This document shows, one piece after another, positions 1 through 12,664 of a stretch of DNA of 64,000 nt (its first letter is position 1; every line of letters begins with the position of its first letter). Both the position numbers and the translations under genes were made by a program. Origin of the DNA: Sycobia sp. Sy_11 (taxonomy: Eukaryota > Arthropoda > Insecta > Hymenoptera > Epichrysomallidae); contig JACCIC010000035.1 in the NCBI GenBank assembly GCA_018907035.1, forward strand, positions 372,001 to 436,000, given 5' to 3'. The notes under the pieces are model-generated. The model was given only the letters and a program-made list of their open reading frames with translations, had not been told where the DNA came from and did not search any database.

Positions 1-880
1 ATAATAGTAAATTTTATTAAAATAAGTTTGTTAAAGTAAATAATAATTTGTTTTTAATAATTTTGCAATCAACTGTATTTTTTAACAATTTACCCAGGCC
101 CACAAGTGATTTTTACAAGGCTATAGTATAGATATTCCTATTTATTTTTCATCATTGAATCCAAAATGATATGAAATAATTTTTAAAGAAACATTTTTAA
201 AGAAAAATGAACAAAATCGAATTGTTTTCTGTAATAAAAAAAGTACATTATAATATATATAAATATAACAAATCTGTAGTAAAATTTAAATGCTATTGAC
301 CAAAACGTATCAAATCAAAGCTGTATAGATTCAAAATGAATCTACCAACAAATTTTTTTTAAGTGCTTGTGAAATATCTCTCCTTGCATTTTGCAAGAAT
401 TAGACTTTCATAAAAAAAATTAAAAGTATATTTTTATCAAATTCTTTTGGTTCGCAGAATTCAAATGCTATATCAAATTGGCTGAATCATTTTGCGTTTT
501 TTAATTTTTTAGGAAACTATGAAAAATCCATAAAAAATTTAGTTTTTTTGCATTTTTTAAGATACTGGCAAAAGTTATAATGGAACTTTAGATCCGAAAA
601 ATTTGAGTCAATGATAAAAAATATATAGGATTCTGCATATTTATACCTATCTCATATATAATTAAAATTCAGATCATATTTTTCATAGTTTTGTGTTTGT
701 AACAAACATAAATCATTTATGACACAGAACTTCAATAAAATAGAATATTTAAACATTAAAAAGTTTCAAGAAATTATAAAACATAATATTACTTGTAAAT
801 ATTTACAATTTAGTTTAATTTTATAATTAATGACTTTAGTTCATATATGAAATAAATTCTCTAAATAAATAATTTTTCAG
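1..880 (+). other. Intron sequence upstream of the eyes shut-like exons
   Basis: AT-rich sequence with no coding signal that I can support. It ends in a polypyrimidine tract and AG acceptor at 879-880 directly before the first visible exon of the laminin-G/EGF gene, so it is most simply the 3' part of an intron whose 5' exon lies left of the window. Confidence 0.6.
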
Positions 881-1827
881 ATACAACTATATTACAACCA
901 TCATTTTCAGTATTCTCACCAGGATTTGCATCATATATGGCATATGGTGTAATTAGTTCACTTAAAGATAATATGGAATTAAAACTTCGCATTATCCCTG
1001 AAACATTAGAACAAATTTCATTAATAGCATACATGGGTCAAGCTGGTTTAAAACGAGAATCATCTGATCACTTTTCTGTAACTTATGTGCGCGGATATCT
1101 TATGCTTACATGGGATTTAGGTTCAGGTGTTAGAAGAATTTTTACAAATACTCCATTAAATATAAGAACTCGAAAAGTCTACACAGTACATATTGGAAGA
1201 AGAGGTAGAGACTCTTGGTTATACGTCGAAGGTATAGGTAATGTAACAGGTCGAGCAGCTGGTACAAATACACGGATGGATGTTTCACCAATTCTTTATA
1301 TTGGTATACCTTATTATCAATTAATTAAATAAATACATGCTAAACTAAATCAAATATAATTTTAAATAAATTAAAACTGAAATTTTGAATGAAAATCATG
1401 AGTTGATAAATTTTATTACAGGTGGTCATAAATCAAAATATTTTGAAGGACTACCCCATGATCTGCCATTACACTCAGGATTTGCTGGTTGTATATACGA
1501 TATCGAATTACGCACAGATGATAATGTCTTCCCTGTAACAATGTCCAGTCCAGCAACTGGTCGAGGAGTTGGAGAATGCCATCGGAACGAATGTTCCCAT
1601 CATTTATGTAAAAATGGTGCAGTATGTTTAAGTCATGGACCTACATATAGGTAAATTTTTAGAAACATTTTTGTAACTTTAAGGTGAATAAAATATAAAT
1701 GTAATGTTTAATTCTAATTCACAGCTGCATTTGTATGAAAGATTGGGAAGGACCTGACTGTTCCAATCAAGTAAATTGTACTTATTTAAATCCACTGTGC
1801 CATAACAATAACAAACAAAATTTTTGA
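881..1827 (+). CDS. eys: 3' end of an eyes shut-like extracellular protein (laminin G + EGF), partial
   Basis: Three exons are visible: 881-1303, 1422-1650 and 1725-1827, all with GT-AG borders and matching phases. The first two encode one laminin G domain, from about PSFSVFSPGF to the closing Cys of the GFAGCIYDIEL segment. The second exon goes on into an EGF-like module (CHRNECSHHLCKNGAVC) that finishes in exon 3 with CICMKDWEGPDC. The laminin G, EGF, then 'NCTYLNPLC' order resembles the C-terminal part of eyes shut/EYS, a secreted matrix protein of photoreceptors and other sensory organs. The 5' exons are outside the window. A second EGF starts but the frame stops at 1825-1827 after only two cysteines, which is unusual for the family. 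Agrin- or pikachurin-like proteins share the domain types and are the main alternative. Confidence 0.6.
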
Positions 1828-1876
1828 ATTAGAAACAAAAAGAATAGTAGTTCCCAATAGGTAGTTAAATTTACCT

Positions 1877-3285
1877 TCACATAGAGTTTGTTGTTTTCAT
1901 TTTTGGTTCACTGACGATAAAAGATGAATTTAAATGAATAAATAGAATTGCAGCTGCCATTCTAGATTGCAAATCGTATTTTGTAAGATCGTGAGACCAT
2001 TCAACATTACCCCAATGAGAAATCTAAAAAAATTTATTTCTTGTAATCATTTATAATAAAAATGTTTGTATATCATTTTCAGTACCTGAAATTCTTCCTC
2101 TAATCGGGATAGAGAAATCGCTTGTTCTACAGTAACTATCCTTTCTGATGCTGCTAATGTTAGAATAACAGATTTCACAGTATCTACTCCATACATAAAC
2201 CCTGTAAATAATTATAAAAATAAACATTTTGCAACCTTATAGGAACAAAAAAATGTTTTTAAGTAAACAAAAATATTCAATATTTTTTTCAGAAGACTAG
2301 AAAATATTGTAAACTTTCTGAATCTTTAAAAGAAAAGAACAAAGTTTGGAATTTTAATGAGAACTATTGCAATTTTCATTGTTATATCTATTTTAAATAC
2401 ATTTATTATACTTTACCAAAGATCGCATCATCACTGTATGATAATAAATGCTTTGTTATTTCATCTTTAGTAATTTTTGGTATATTAGGTGCATCTATAC
2501 TTTTTGTTTTAACAATGTTAACACGATATCGATCACAAAACCATTGTATAAGAGGATCCCATTTTTTTTCTTGTAACTTATATAATTCATCTGTTTCCTA
2601 CATAAAAATAATTTTAAATAAATATGTCAAACAAATAACATATACTTTTTATTTTAATTTTTCTTACATTTTCATTATCATTTGATTGAAAGAGTAAGGT
2701 ATCAGTCTCCAAAAAATTTACAATATAGTCTGCTATATCTTTTTTATTTAATTTGTTAGGATTATCGATTACAGTACTACAAAGAGCAGTCTGAAACAAT
2801 ATATTTATCTTTATAATCTTTATAAATCATTTTCACATATATTATAACAATATTAACAGCAAAAATATATAGATTCAGCCTGTACTTACTAAATGCATAG
2901 AGTTTCGATTGATTATTTCTTTTTGACTATCCCATTCATGAGCAACTGCTAAAGCTAAGGGTTTATTTTTAACTTCAAACGCTTTACCAAGCGGTGTTTT
3001 TAATTTTCTTTGATCTAATGTTATTTCATAGTTTTGTCCATTACATAATATTCCAGTTTTTCTATAAAATTTCTTAACTGTTGCTAAAACCAAAATAAAA
3101 TAACTATTTATTTAAGAATCAATACTTTTTGTTAAATTTACATGTGATAGAATTTTATATATAGAAAATTTTAAGAGATTATGTTCTGTATTTATGGTAC
3201 ATATTTCATTAAACTTACCAACGTTTCTATATTGAGTAAAAATTGATATACATCCAGTATATTTGGGATAAAATATTTTAATCAT
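1877..3285 (-). CDS. ATPAF2: ATP synthase mitochondrial F1 complex assembly factor 2 (ATP12 family)
   Basis: A complete six-exon gene read right to left: 3219-3285, 2890-3083, 2668-2790, 2417-2597, 2086-2201 and 1877-2023. The phases close exactly (828 nt, 275 residues). ATP12/ATPAF2 is a mitochondrial matrix chaperone that binds the free F1 alpha subunit before it joins beta. Family hallmarks are the KKFYRKTGI start of the ATP12 domain, the LDQRKLKTPLGK segment, ALAVAHEWDSQ in exon 2, WDPLIQWFCDRY in exon 4 and the ISHWGNVEWSHDLT stretch near the C-terminus. The first 22 residues are basic and aromatic with no acidic residue, as expected of a presequence. Length is close to the usual 260-290. 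The start at 3285 is the first ATG of the only 5' exon that fits the phase. The gene is convergent with the eyes shut-like gene; their stop codons lie about 50 bp apart. Confidence 0.9.
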
Positions 3286-5143
3286 TTTAAAAAATATTTT
3301 TTATATTAAACTTTAATATTTTCTGTACAGACTATCTATCAATTTACATAAACTGATGCACATAAATAACATCATCAATTTGAATTTTTTATATATTGCA
3401 CTGAGAAATTCGATTGATTCTTCCTTTTCTAGCTGTATTGTGTAAAATTTTAAATTTACTAAAATATAAATAATAATCTTGAATCTAATAGTCTCACTGT
3501 CAAATTTTAGAATCAGGTGAATTAATATAGAAAAAAAATACAAATTCTATTTTTTCATCAATTTTTCGGGCTTATTATAATCAAATCGTTTTTCAAAGCA
3601 AGTAGATATATAATGTTTAAAAAATAGAAATAATTTTTTTCTATATTAATTCACTTATTTCTATAATTTGACAGTGAGACTGTTAGATTCAAGATTATAA
3701 TATATGTACATGAAAAAAGCTGTCATTGAAATCGAAGAAAATAATTTATTTAAATATAAACTATTAAAATAATGTGTTTTAAATATAACATTTGACTAAA
3801 TTTATATACTATTATCTTAACCTATAAATTTAATCTGCATATATAAAATAAATTTAAAAATATATTATAAACCTAAACAAAAACTATTTTTTCTGATGTG
3901 TTTGAAAATAAAAATTTAACTTTTCTTAAAAATTGAGACATTATTTATTTACTTTTACTAGCTTTTATTCTGCTTTTACCCAGTAATTTTTGCAGCTTTG
4001 AATATAGGCACTATAGAGACAGTAGCTGACAGTGATAGTGGTGATGCCTAGCTGTGCCGTGCCTAGCTATGCGTATTGGTATAAGTGTTGGTTCCCGTAA
4101 AAGAAGTGTAAACGTTACGTCAAATTATGCATATATATCTTTAAAATGAGCGGAAAACGAGAATAACCTGATAAAACTGAATGAAAACCAAACGAAAACG
4201 AATCGCTTCGGTGCACTGTGATATGAATTGTAGACAAGGGTTTCAAGCAGGTTTCAAGGGGGTTTATTTTGGTGCTGGTGCACTATACTGCAATGATGCA
4301 TTTGGTCATTTCGATCTAGGTGGACACTGGCTGCATCGTGCATCGGTGCATCTGCATGTGCTACTATGCTAACAATGGTACAGGAATACAAATATAGAGG
4401 CAGAGTCATAGATGTCCTTCAAAGGTCATAGCAGACTCCAGAGGGTGTAGTTGTAGAATTGTTCTGGGTGTAGCAGGTTGTAGTTGTAGCTAGTAGCAGA
4501 AATGAACATTGTGTTCATCTCTGCTTGCAGTTTCAGTGTAAAGTGACACAGCACGATGCAGGGTGCAGCGTGGCAAAATTGTAGGTTATGCCTGATGTCC
4601 TGATAGTTTTACTTTCAATCCACAGAAAATTTCAACAAAACATAAAATAATAGAAGTGTGAGCCATGTGTATAATATCACTATATAATTGACATTTATAG
4701 TTATTTGGCAATATCATATGAATATGATATACCTCACATTCTCATAGCATTCATCTTATATAAATATAAGATTTTTAATACAAAAACACCTAATAAGTAT
4801 TAGCAGAATGTATCAAATAGCCCTTTCTGAATGATTTCATTTTGAATCTTATTTTTGAGAAGTACCTAATATTTTTTAAAGTTAAAACAGTAAGGCCATT
4901 CTCGTATAGCTATTTCAAGTTAAAGGTCAGTATACTCTTGATATCATTTACATTTTCTTTCATAAGTTTAAATTTATGAAACTTAGATAATACTTACTTA
5001 AAATTTTACTTAAATATATAAATTGTATTTTTGTTTTAAAGATGTAAATAAAAATAAAGTTTGTATAATTTATACAATTTTTTTAGTTATCATTAAATTA
5101 ATAAATAAATTTTTTATTTTAAGAATATAAAAAGAAAAATAGC
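3286..5143. other. Intergenic and 5' region between ATPAF2 and the kelch gene
   Basis: The gap between two divergent genes. It holds a long palindromic element (listed separately) at 3472-3698. At about 3990-4600 there is a less AT-rich stretch with repeated GCCTAGCTRTGC and GTTGTAG motifs, which is the best candidate for the promoter and 5' untranslated exon of the kelch gene. A polypyrimidine run ending TTTTAAG at about 5113-5123 looks like a 3' splice site just ahead of the kelch start codon, which would make the 5' UTR spliced. Short open frames here (for example 4181-4372) show no family resemblance. Confidence 0.45.
3472..3698. repeat. Palindromic (foldback/MITE-like) element, about 65 bp arms
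   Basis: The left arm (about 3472-3540) and right arm (about 3631-3698) are near-perfect inverted copies. Both contain AATCTTGAATCTAA, AGTCTCACTGTCAAAT and GTGAATTAATATAG, with only a handful of mismatches over about 64 bp. The roughly 90 bp centre has no coding capacity. This is the shape of a miniature inverted-repeat element; a target-site duplication is not clear. Confidence 0.65.
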
Positions 5144-7017
5144 ATGATGAAGAAAGCAGAAAATTTTTATTCTTCAAGTGAGACTTCTTCTAGCAAACAC
5201 AGTATTACTAGTATTAGTACAAACAGCCCTCAAGATGAAAGTTTTAAAATGGAACGACACTCTGAACACTGTTTACGAGTTATGGAAGAATACTTATATA
5301 AACAACAATTAACTGATGTAGTACTTATTGCAGGACAAAAAAGAATACCAGCACATAAATTAGTATTAAGTGCTAACTGTAAATACTTTGCTGCTATGTT
5401 TACAAATTCTTTACGTGAAACATTTCAGAATGAAATTGAATTGAAAGAAGTTGATGGAGATGCTTTATGGGCACTTGTGCGTTATTTTTATACTGGCACC
5501 ATTGATTTATTAGAAGATAATATTGAAACACTTTTAGCAACTGCATCATTATTACAATTTGATTGTATAGTTGAAGCTTGCTGCCAATTTTTAATTAAGC
5601 AATTACATCCAAGTAATTGTTTAGGGATTAGAAGATTTGCAGATATCCATAGTTGTTCAACTTTGTTACAAACTGTAAATGTTTATACTAATGATCATTT
5701 TATGGAAGTGATAGAAAATCAGGAATTTCTTACATTGTCTGCTGAGGATGTAGCAATTTTACTGCAGTCAGATGATCTTAATGTTTCTTCAGAAGAATTT
5801 GTTTTTGATGCTTTAGTAAAATGGTTAGAGCATGATCCCAAAAATAGACAACAGGAAGCTAGTCGTTTATTAGCTTTTGTAAAATTACCATTATTATCTC
5901 CAGCTTTTTTAACTGATTCTGTAGAAAATAATGAAATGTTTCAAGAACAAAGAAATGCCCAGGTATAATACAAATAATTCATAAAAATAAACTAAATTTA
6001 ATAAAATATATTCTGTTTTTTAATCAATAAATTTATTTGTTTTAGGTGTTAATTATGGAAGCTTTAAAATATCATCTATTACCTGAACGACGTCCAATGC
6101 TTCAATCTAATCGTACTAGGCCAAGAAAAGCAACTGTAGGTCAACTTTTAGCTATAGGAGGTATGGATTTAAATAAAGGAGTGACTACTATAGATGTATT
6201 TTCTCTGCGTGAAAATACTTGGAAAACCTTAGCAAATATGAGTAGTCGGCGATTGCAATTTGGAGCAGCAGTTGTGAATAAAAATTTAGTAGTTGCAGGT
6301 GGACGTGATGGTTTAAAAACACTTAATACTGTAGAATGCTTTAATTTTAAGACAAAAATGTGGAGCCCACTACCAGCCATGGCCGTACACCGACATGGAC
6401 TAGGTGTAGCAGTGTTGGAAGGTCCATTATACGCCGTTGGAGGACATGATGGCTGGAGTTTTTTAAATGCAGTAGAAAGATGGGATCCTACTACAGGTTA
6501 TTGGACAAACATTTCTCCAATGTCTTCCCAACGATCAACTGTGGGTGTGGCTGTTTTGAATGACAAATTATATGCTGTAGGTGGAAGAGATAATAGCTCA
6601 TGTTTAAACACAGTAGAATGCTATGATCCTCATTCAAATAAATGGACATCCTGTACTCCAATGTCTAGACGCCGTGGTGGTGTAGGTGTTGGAGTAATGA
6701 ATGGATGTTTATATGCTCTTGGAGGTCATGATGCACCTTCAAGTAATCCACATGCTAGTAGATTTGATTGTGTAGAAAGGTATGATCCTAAGACTGATAC
6801 ATGGACTACTGTGGCACCAATGAGTCTTGCAAGAGATGCCATTGGAGTTTGTGTTTTAGGAGATAAGTTATTAGCTGTTGGTGGTTATGATGGTCAACAA
6901 TATCTTAGTTTAGTTGAAGCATATGATCCTTTACTTAATGAGTGGCATCAAGTTACTCCCTTAAATGCTGGTCGAGCTGGACCATGTGTTGTTGTAGAAA
7001 ATGCATTTATTTTTTAA
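5144..7017 (+). CDS. Klhl5: Kelch-like protein of the KLHL1/4/5 type (BTB-BACK-six kelch repeats)
   Basis: Two exons, 5144-5962 and 6046-7017, joined in phase 0, give 596 residues. A Ser-rich N-terminus (1-40) is followed by a BTB domain (about 50-155, with [19 protein letters not shown]), a BACK domain (about 156-260, with [17 protein letters not shown]) and six kelch blades (about 305-596). Each blade carries the GG doublet and spaced Tyr/Trp, as in [20 protein letters not shown]. The linker [17 protein letters not shown] and the [13 protein letters not shown] blade are characteristic of the KLHL1/4/5 group. BTB-BACK-kelch proteins are Cullin-3 ubiquitin-ligase substrate adaptors; several also bind actin. 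Vertebrate KLHL5 has a longer N-terminal tail, so an upstream coding exon is possible, but an acceptor-like tract just before the ATG suggests that only UTR lies further upstream. An AATAAA at 7206-7211 may end the transcript. Confidence 0.88.
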
Positions 7018-8654
7018 AGAGTTAAATATGTCAAAACACATCAGTATTTATGCATTTATATTTATATATATTACGCATTGATATTTTAATGTAACAGTAA
7101 GGACTGAAATACCAACGTTGTTATCAAATTTGTAATTTATTAGACAGATACATTGTTTTAAAATTTAATATTTTTGACTACATCTAGTTAGTTTTTATGA
7201 TGTAAAATAAATTAAAGTGATAGTTTTATTATATTAAAATTTCTAATGAAAATAATTATTATGTATTTATTTTTTATGTATATTAGTCAGTGTCAAGTTA
7301 AATAATTTTTAAGACCTGGTGCTATAAGAAAAGTAAGACTTCTCTAAAGACTCTCCTCTATAAAGGTATAATTATGAAATCCCCCTGTTCTATAAGCAGA
7401 ATTATGAAAACAATTTTATATCCTTTAAAATGTGAAGTAATATCAAACATATATAACATATAACTTTATTACTAACTTTTATTACTATTTAATTTGCTAC
7501 AATTTAACATTTTCTATAAATTTAAATTAATTTTTTCAAACCTCTTCTCCCCTTCCAAGACATGATCCAAAATCCAAAAAATAATGAAATTAGTAATAAA
7601 AAGTCTATTATAGTAATTGAATATAAAATTCTTATTTATACATTCTTATTTTATCAATTTAAGTATTGCAAAAATTGAGACCTTTAATTTACTTTTGCAT
7701 ATAAACTTATGAAATAGCAAATAACGTTAAAAATAAGCGCTTATATCAGCTTATATTCAATCTTAATCTGTAGGTAAGCATAATTATGAATGGCCTTATA
7801 GCTACACTAGGGTAAGAACTAGTACACAAACAAATGAAAATATAATTTATTCACTTTTAAATAAAACTATGATCTTTGTTTCAAGTGTGCATGTTTGTGT
7901 ATGATCTGTGTGTGCGTGCGTGTAAAAATTATTAATTACTATTATCAATTAAAATCAGTTAATGCAGAATGTGTTGTATGTTCCAAAATATTTTAAAAAT
8001 ATTTTGTACTTGTAAAGGCTGCTTTTATTTTAATAATTACAATAGAATAGAGTGAAAGCGACATCCCGAAAAGAGAATGGTATGCACATATATATAATGT
8101 CCACACATATTATGATATCCCATCATTAAACCAATCAAACATTTAGACAATATGTATGTGCATTTCAAATAATACTTTTTAGCTTTTACGAGTTTTGCTG
8201 CTAGGATAATTTGTTCTCAAATAAAAACAAATTCAATGTAATTTTGTAAAAAAATTTCGAGCCGTATTATTTATTTGGATCCTTTTTCAAGACAAAAATG
8301 TAACAATTACAATTAATAGTTTTCTAAATAGAATAGAAAATACAAACAAAAATTGAAAACACTTACTTTACAATTTAACTTTTACTTAAATTTTAAACTA
8401 CTAGTTTGTTACAAAAGGTAATCAAGGCCGTAATTTCTCGTTATTCATATGTACACACGCACACATTATTTATATATAACAGACTTAGTTTTTTTTGAAA
8501 ACTTGAATAAGCCAGTAGAAAATAGAAAAGTATAATACATGGTAATGATAAAAAAAAAAATAAAAAATATAAATAATACATTTAAAAATGTGAAGTGTTG
8601 CATAACAATTAATTTCTTAAATATGCGCGATAGATAAATTTCTTGAAACCTCCA

Positions 8655-9424
8655 TAAAATTATGATTTTTCGAATTCATCTTAGAAAATACAAAAAAGTT
8701 TAAAAAATATTTGAAATAAAAGTGGTAGATCTCATTGAAATACATATTTTTGGGTACAAGCGACATTTTTGAGCAAAAATCCCATACCGCCTCGTGTTTC
8801 TCTAAAAATCGTCAGTTTGTGGCTGTATTTTCGAAAAGTGTCAACTTTCGATTTTGCTAAAAATTTGTGCATTTATATTGTTTCTGATGCTAACGATGTT
8901 TTTCCGAATTTATCTCGAAAAATAGAAAAAAGTTCATAATTTCCAAAAAATATTTCAAACCAAACTGTAGATATGATTAAAATACATTTTTTGATTCTAT
9001 GCATTTTCTTCTCTATAAGCAGATTTTCTAGAATAATTTCTATATAAGTAAAGTATAAAGAGAATTTAGACACACCACCGTCGATATCCCAGGGGGCACC
9101 CAAAACTGAATAATGCAATTTTTCTCCAGAAATATTGCTTAAACTGAACAAATATATATTTTGATGAGATGTACTTTTATTTAAAATATTTTTTAAACTT
9201 TTTCTTATTTTCTGAGATAAATTAAAAAAAAATTATGATTTTTATAGGTTTTTTGTGGACTTAATCGATATAAAAATTTAATTTTCATAGAAAGACTACT
9301 TATATATTTGTAATCAACATAAAATCAAGTGGGGGGGACTAACTGAATACAGCCGCACGACTATAACTTATTCGCAGGCAACCGTGATACGAAATAATGG
9401 AATTGTTCTCCAGAAATATTGCCT
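8655..9424. repeat. Diverged direct and inverted repeat copies
   Basis: Copy A (8655-8752) and copy B (8891-8990) are direct relatives, sharing the order 'GATTTTTCGAATT...AAAAAAGTT...AAAAAATATTT...AAATACAT'. Copy C (about 9150-9244) is the same unit inverted and is closest to copy A. A second phrase, TTCTCCAGAAATATTGC, occurs at about 9120-9138 and again at about 9406-9423. The pattern fits the decayed remains of a non-coding repeat family. Confidence 0.55.
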
Positions 9425-10222
9425 ATACGACCCTGGCCTGTACCGAAAAATTGCATAGAACAAAAACAGTATTTTTTGATTTTGTTTTAACATTTAAAAA
9501 AAAATCGAATTCTTTTAAATAAATTTAAAAAACTGAACATTTTATCGATTTTGATGAAAACACAATTTTCACCAAAAACTACTGCGATATTAATACTCAA
9601 CAGCTCACAAATAACGAGTACTCCAATTTTAAATAATACCGGAGGCAGGTATATTTTTACATTTATTTAAACTATTTCTATTAAGATTTCTAATAAATTC
9701 TTGGTAATACAAGATTTTGACGTTGCAAATTACAAATGGCGTATTTAGTATCTTTTAAATCTTTAATTTTCAAAAATCTCTGAAAGCAAGTGTATTGATT
9801 CAAAAAAATCGAGAAAGAAAATTTAAAACAAAATTATATATATCAATTTTACAGATATCTTATTTTTTAATAAATAAACTCTTCTCTAATACAAAATCAG
9901 AACGAAATATATAATATAGTACCGACCAATAAAAATTTGCGACAAGTGTTTTGTGATAAAGTGTTAAGGGATTATTTGATGGGATTCATACCAGATGCCA
10001 GCAACGGCGGAGTACGAATAAAGCAAAGCTTATACGTTATATCAGATTGATTAAGGATTGATTACACTCGAGTTTATACCTATGCAGAAGTCAGCGCTCC
10101 AGTTATATTTATTTAACAATTCCGCGCGAATAGCGCATCAAACCGCGGTCACAAAATAATACAGCTCAAGGCGCGACAAGCACAAGTCACAAACACAGTG
10201 TACGACGGCACAACGCTCTTAC

Positions 10223-10232
10223 ATACACACAT

Positions 10233-10272
<40 letters not shown>
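10223..10272. repeat. Compound microsatellite (AC)n(AT)n
   Basis: An imperfect AC-dinucleotide run passes directly into an AT run, just upstream of the selenoprotein T gene. Confidence 0.95.
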
Positions 10273-10458
10273 GCATATGCGTCTATGCCTCGTTGTTTGT
10301 CAATTAGTGTCGGCATCATTAATCAGGTGTTTGCATCTGTTACAGTTTGCATGTTGTTAAACTACAACTCGAAACAAAAGTAAAGCATTATAAACTTCTT
10401 TCATTGTAAGATTTAAAAAGTAGCTGTAGTGAGATAATTAATGATATAAGTATAAGAA

Positions 10459-11381
10459 ATGCATTGTTTAAAGCTAAGCCTTTGTGTAATTTTTTTTCTA
10501 CTCTGTTCATTTGAATCAAGAGCAAACTTAAATGATGATGTATCCATAACCAAATTTGGTTCCAAAACAGGGCCAACGTTAAAGTTTTTTTATTGGTAAG
10601 TCTAGTCAGATAATGTCTAAAATTGTTATAGAATTCAATTCACTGTTGTCTACATGTACAGATTCGAGTTTTTAATGATGTAAAAAAATATTGTGCAAAG
10701 AAATTCTTTTCTAGATTTAAGAATTAAATATCTTTTACAGTTATTCTTGCGGTTACCGAAAAGTTTATGAAGACTATGTAAATATATTACGTCATAAATA
10801 TCCAGAATTACAAATTGATGGTGAAAACTATGATCCACCTGGAGCAAATATGATGATTGCTAAAACATTGGTAAATAAGATATCAATACGAATTAAATAA
10901 ATTTGATTTGATATTATTCATGAAATTTATATTACTTTAGGCTATAGCAAAAATTCTAGTCATAGTTTTAATATTCAGTAAAATAAACATATTTCAATGG
11001 CTTGGACAACCACAACCATTTTGGTGGGAATGGTGTACAAATAATCGCTGGTATTCTTGTGTTATGTTATTTTTTACATGCAATGCAGCAGAAGGTTATT
11101 TAAGATCTTCTGGAGCATTTGAAATTCACTTTAACGGTAATTATCCAAAATATACTTTTATTTTTATAATGTAATAGTAAACTAAATTAACTTAATATAA
11201 TTATAGAATTTATAGTATTATATTTTATTCCACTATAACTATATATTTTGTAGATGTGCCAATATGGTCTAAAATTGAAACTGGAAGAATACCTCAACCT
11301 CTAGAACTATTTCAAATTATTGATAATCATATGCGGATGTTATTTCCAGAGATGGTTGTTGGAAAAATAGGTCCTAATTAA
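10459..11381 (+). CDS. SelT: Selenoprotein T homologue, Cys form
   Basis: Four exons, 10459-10595, 10741-10870, 10941-11136 and 11254-11381, close to 196 residues, the usual SelT length. SelT is an ER-membrane, thioredoxin-like oxidoreductase. Residues 1-22 form a hydrophobic signal or anchor. The redox motif is C46-Y-S-C49 followed by GYR, the site of Cys-x-x-Sec in vertebrates; the second position is a normal TGC Cys codon here. Further family marks are YPELQIDGENYDPPG, a hydrophobic segment at AKILVIVLIFSKINIFQWLG, and WWEWCTNNRWYSCVMLFF. The C-terminal exon (VPIWSKIETGRIPQPLELF) is typical. The start is the first ATG in exon 1 and gives a good signal sequence. An AATAAA lies at 11539-11544, about 160 bp after the stop. 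Confidence 0.92.
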
Positions 11382-12625
11382 TAGACCAACCTAATTGTTT
11401 TTAAATGATCGAAGTTTTATTTTATTCAATTAATATTGACATCTGCAGAGTAATTAAACATAAGTGAATTTTTAAATGACCATGTTAAATTCACATTACA
11501 TCATTGGTTGCAACATATTTAAAATCTAGACTAATACAAATAAACTGCCCATTATGTAAACTATTTATGAAAGTACCACTTACATTGATCTTCCTGATCA
11601 TTCAAAAAATGTAAAAAAATCTTAATATTTAATGTTTTTATATCCTAGAATTGTAGAATATGTATATTAAAGAATGAAGTGCTATGTCTGTGTAAATAAC
11701 GTATAATACATCAAAATATACGTAAAAAATACATAATTTTCAGAGTTACTTTGTTGTTTAAAAATTAAATAATTAACATATTATATATACTCTAATTTTC
11801 AACTATTGCTGTAACTTAATATTAGAAAAATAAATTTTTAAAACCAGATTAATAGTTTAAATTTATTATTCAGCTGATCAAAAAAACCATAATAATGCAT
11901 CTTATAAATATTAAAATGAATTAAAAACTTCTCAATTATTTTGAATTTGAATAAAATATATACGTGTGTATATGTACTTTTTCTAAATCGTATTTTTATT
12001 ATTTTAAACAAAAATTTGATGTTTCAAAAAACATTTCAAGGTATGAAAAAATATATTTTTTATCTGATATTCCAAAATCAATACAATTATTTTGATATTA
12101 TGCATAAATATTGATAAATTTTAAATCAGTTTTAATTCATTATAGACAAAACTATATTCTCTACTCAATAAATATGTCAATTTATTAAAAGAAAAACTTA
12201 ATTTTACAGATTCGAAAACATAACGAATCAGGAGAATAAATCAGTTCAAAATTTATTTTAACATTAAAAAAATTCTAAATATAGTTTCCATTTTCCAAGT
12301 GTAATTTAAATAAATTGTAATATTTATAGATTTTACATAAATTACAAAGAACATATCAATAATATAACTAGAATTAACTTTGGTGAAATTCATATTTGCT
12401 TCTTTCATTAACAAATAGAAAAACACTAATTACAATATTCGTCAGTTATAATTACTTTTGTGATGTTTCACACTAGTTTATGGATTTAAGTAATTAAAAA
12501 AAAAATAAAATATTCTATAACTATCCTAATTTTAAGTTTTTGCGTTTTTACTATTTATCCTATCGCCACATTATGCTATATACTCAGTTTGCATAACTCA
12601 TATCAGAAATGATCATTTCTAGGTA

Positions 12626-12626
<1 letters not shown>

Positions 12627-12663
<37 letters not shown>
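12627..12663. repeat. (TG)n microsatellite
   Basis: An uninterrupted TG dinucleotide run of about 37 bp in intergenic sequence. Confidence 0.97.

Positions 12664-12664
<1 letters not shown>

Larger units (their letters stand above)
7018..10458. other. 3' UTR and intergenic region with degenerate repeats; SelT promoter at the right end
   Basis: The left part is the 3' UTR and flank of the kelch gene (AATAAA at 7206-7211). From about 8.65 to 9.45 kb there is a mosaic of diverged direct and inverted repeats (listed separately). The segment 9.95-10.2 kb is richer in GC and CpG (for example GGCGCGACAAG) and precedes the selenoprotein T start, so it is the likely promoter region. A compound microsatellite lies at 10223-10272. 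No coding region is supported. Confidence 0.45.

Noticed and set aside
4181..4372. 63-codon ORF upstream of the kelch gene
   Set aside because: No family similarity and no splice context; probably promoter or 5' UTR.
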